Positions 5,102 to 5,494 of a DNA stretch of 5,494 bases are shown in pieces. A model generated the notes under the pieces. It worked only from the letters and a program-made list of their open reading frames with translations, ran no database searches and had not been told where the DNA came from. Position numbers and translations under genes: made by a program. The DNA is taken from positions 1-5,494 of the forward strand of contig CAISKH010000678.1 of assembly GCA_903885865.1 (NCBI GenBank). The letters are read 5' to 3'. Numbering within the stretch: the stretch's first letter is position 1; every line of letters starts with the position of its first letter. The DNA is from an uncultured Mucilaginibacter sp. Its GTDB lineage: Bacteria > Bacteroidota > Bacteroidia > Sphingobacteriales > Sphingobacteriaceae.

Positions 5102-5494
5102 ATGTTTACTAACAGGGCACGCATATTAGTTACAGGCGCTTTTGTTATTATGCTGGCAGTGGCTGTTCATCTGCGTGTTTACGAGGTAGCGGGCGTAATT
5201 GTAATGTTTATCGGCTTGCTGATATGGGGCTATTTTAAAGAAGGCACAATAATATTGGCCGCGAAAGCTTTTCATCATAAAGATTATCATAAAGCCGAAA
5301 GGTTGTTACGCGACGTAAGTAACCCAAATTGGTTAAGCAAAAAGCGGCGTGGGTTTTACGAGTTTATATTTGGCGGCATATGCCTGCAAAAGCAGGATTT
5401 TGATGAAGCCGGAAAGCACTATGAAATAGCGGCACAATACCCGTTACGCTCAGCAAACGACCATGTTGCCGCGCTGGTGCATGTGGCCAACATC
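5102..5494 (+). CDS. Membrane-anchored TPR-like protein, 3' end outside window
   Basis: An open frame runs from ATG 5102 to the window end (131 residues) and starts three bases after the regulator stop, so it is almost certainly cotranscribed. Two hydrophobic helices (about 8-25 and 28-45) form a hairpin with a very short connection (HLRVYEV). A helical region follows that looks like tetratricopeptide repeats: FHHKDYHKAERLLRDV (57-72) and GGICLQKQDFDEAGKHYEIA (91-110). TPR domains usually bind proteins, so this is probably a membrane scaffold or partner facing the cytoplasm. No catalytic motif is visible in this part. The function is unknown; its position suggests a link with the kinase-regulator pair. 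Confidence is high that the gene is real and moderate for the TPR assignment. Confidence 0.85.
   Translation, partial: MFTNRARILVTGAFVIMLAVAVHLRVYEVAGVIVMFIGLLIWGYFKEGTIILAAKAFHHKDYHKAERLLRDVSNPNWLSKKRRGFYEFIFGGICLQKQDFDEAGKHYEIAAQYPLRSANDHVAALVHVANI

Noticed and set aside
4917..5102. Plus-strand alternative-frame ORF overlapping the end of the regulator
   Set aside because: It is fully inside the conserved winged-helix coding region and has no family resemblance.

Overview
The window looks like the chromosome of a member of the Bacteroidota, most likely Sphingobacteriaceae (Mucilaginibacter/Pedobacter-like). This is inferred from the fused HemC-HemD reading frame, AT-rich start regions mostly without Shine-Dalgarno sequences, the codon style, and C/G-tract palindromic repeats between genes. 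No database search was possible, so genus-level placement is tentative.

All six genes are on the + strand and closely packed. Positions 1-808 hold the C-terminal end of a HemC-HemD fusion (porphobilinogen deaminase / uroporphyrinogen-III synthase). Next come complete hemB (914-1891, porphobilinogen synthase) and complete hemL (1980-3347, glutamate-1-semialdehyde aminotransferase). A two-component pair follows: a short membrane histidine kinase (3452-4318) and an OmpR-type response regulator (4394-5098). Last is the start of a membrane-anchored TPR-like protein (5102 to the window end). HemL makes 5-aminolevulinate, HemB condenses two of them to porphobilinogen, and HemC-HemD converts four porphobilinogens to uroporphyrinogen III. 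Three consecutive early steps of C5-route tetrapyrrole synthesis are therefore encoded side by side. The kinase, regulator and TPR gene may form a separate signalling unit or be read through from the heme genes; no convincing promoter separates them.

No stretch over 300 bases lacks a gene. The longest gaps are about 75-105 bases, and they are the most interesting part of the window. Each of the four gaps is almost exactly filled by a palindromic element. Three (about 791-905, 1884-1977, 3348-3450) belong to one C-tract/G-tract family with a hairpin in each arm and an AT-rich centre. The fourth (4319-4390) belongs to an unrelated family built from repeats of the CACGAATT type. The first family supplies the stop codon and last residues of two genes and ends 2-8 bases before the next start codon. 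On the minus strand its right arms read as hairpin plus T-run, like intrinsic terminators. The proteins themselves are standard family members. I see no defence system, mobile gene, CRISPR array or RNA gene.
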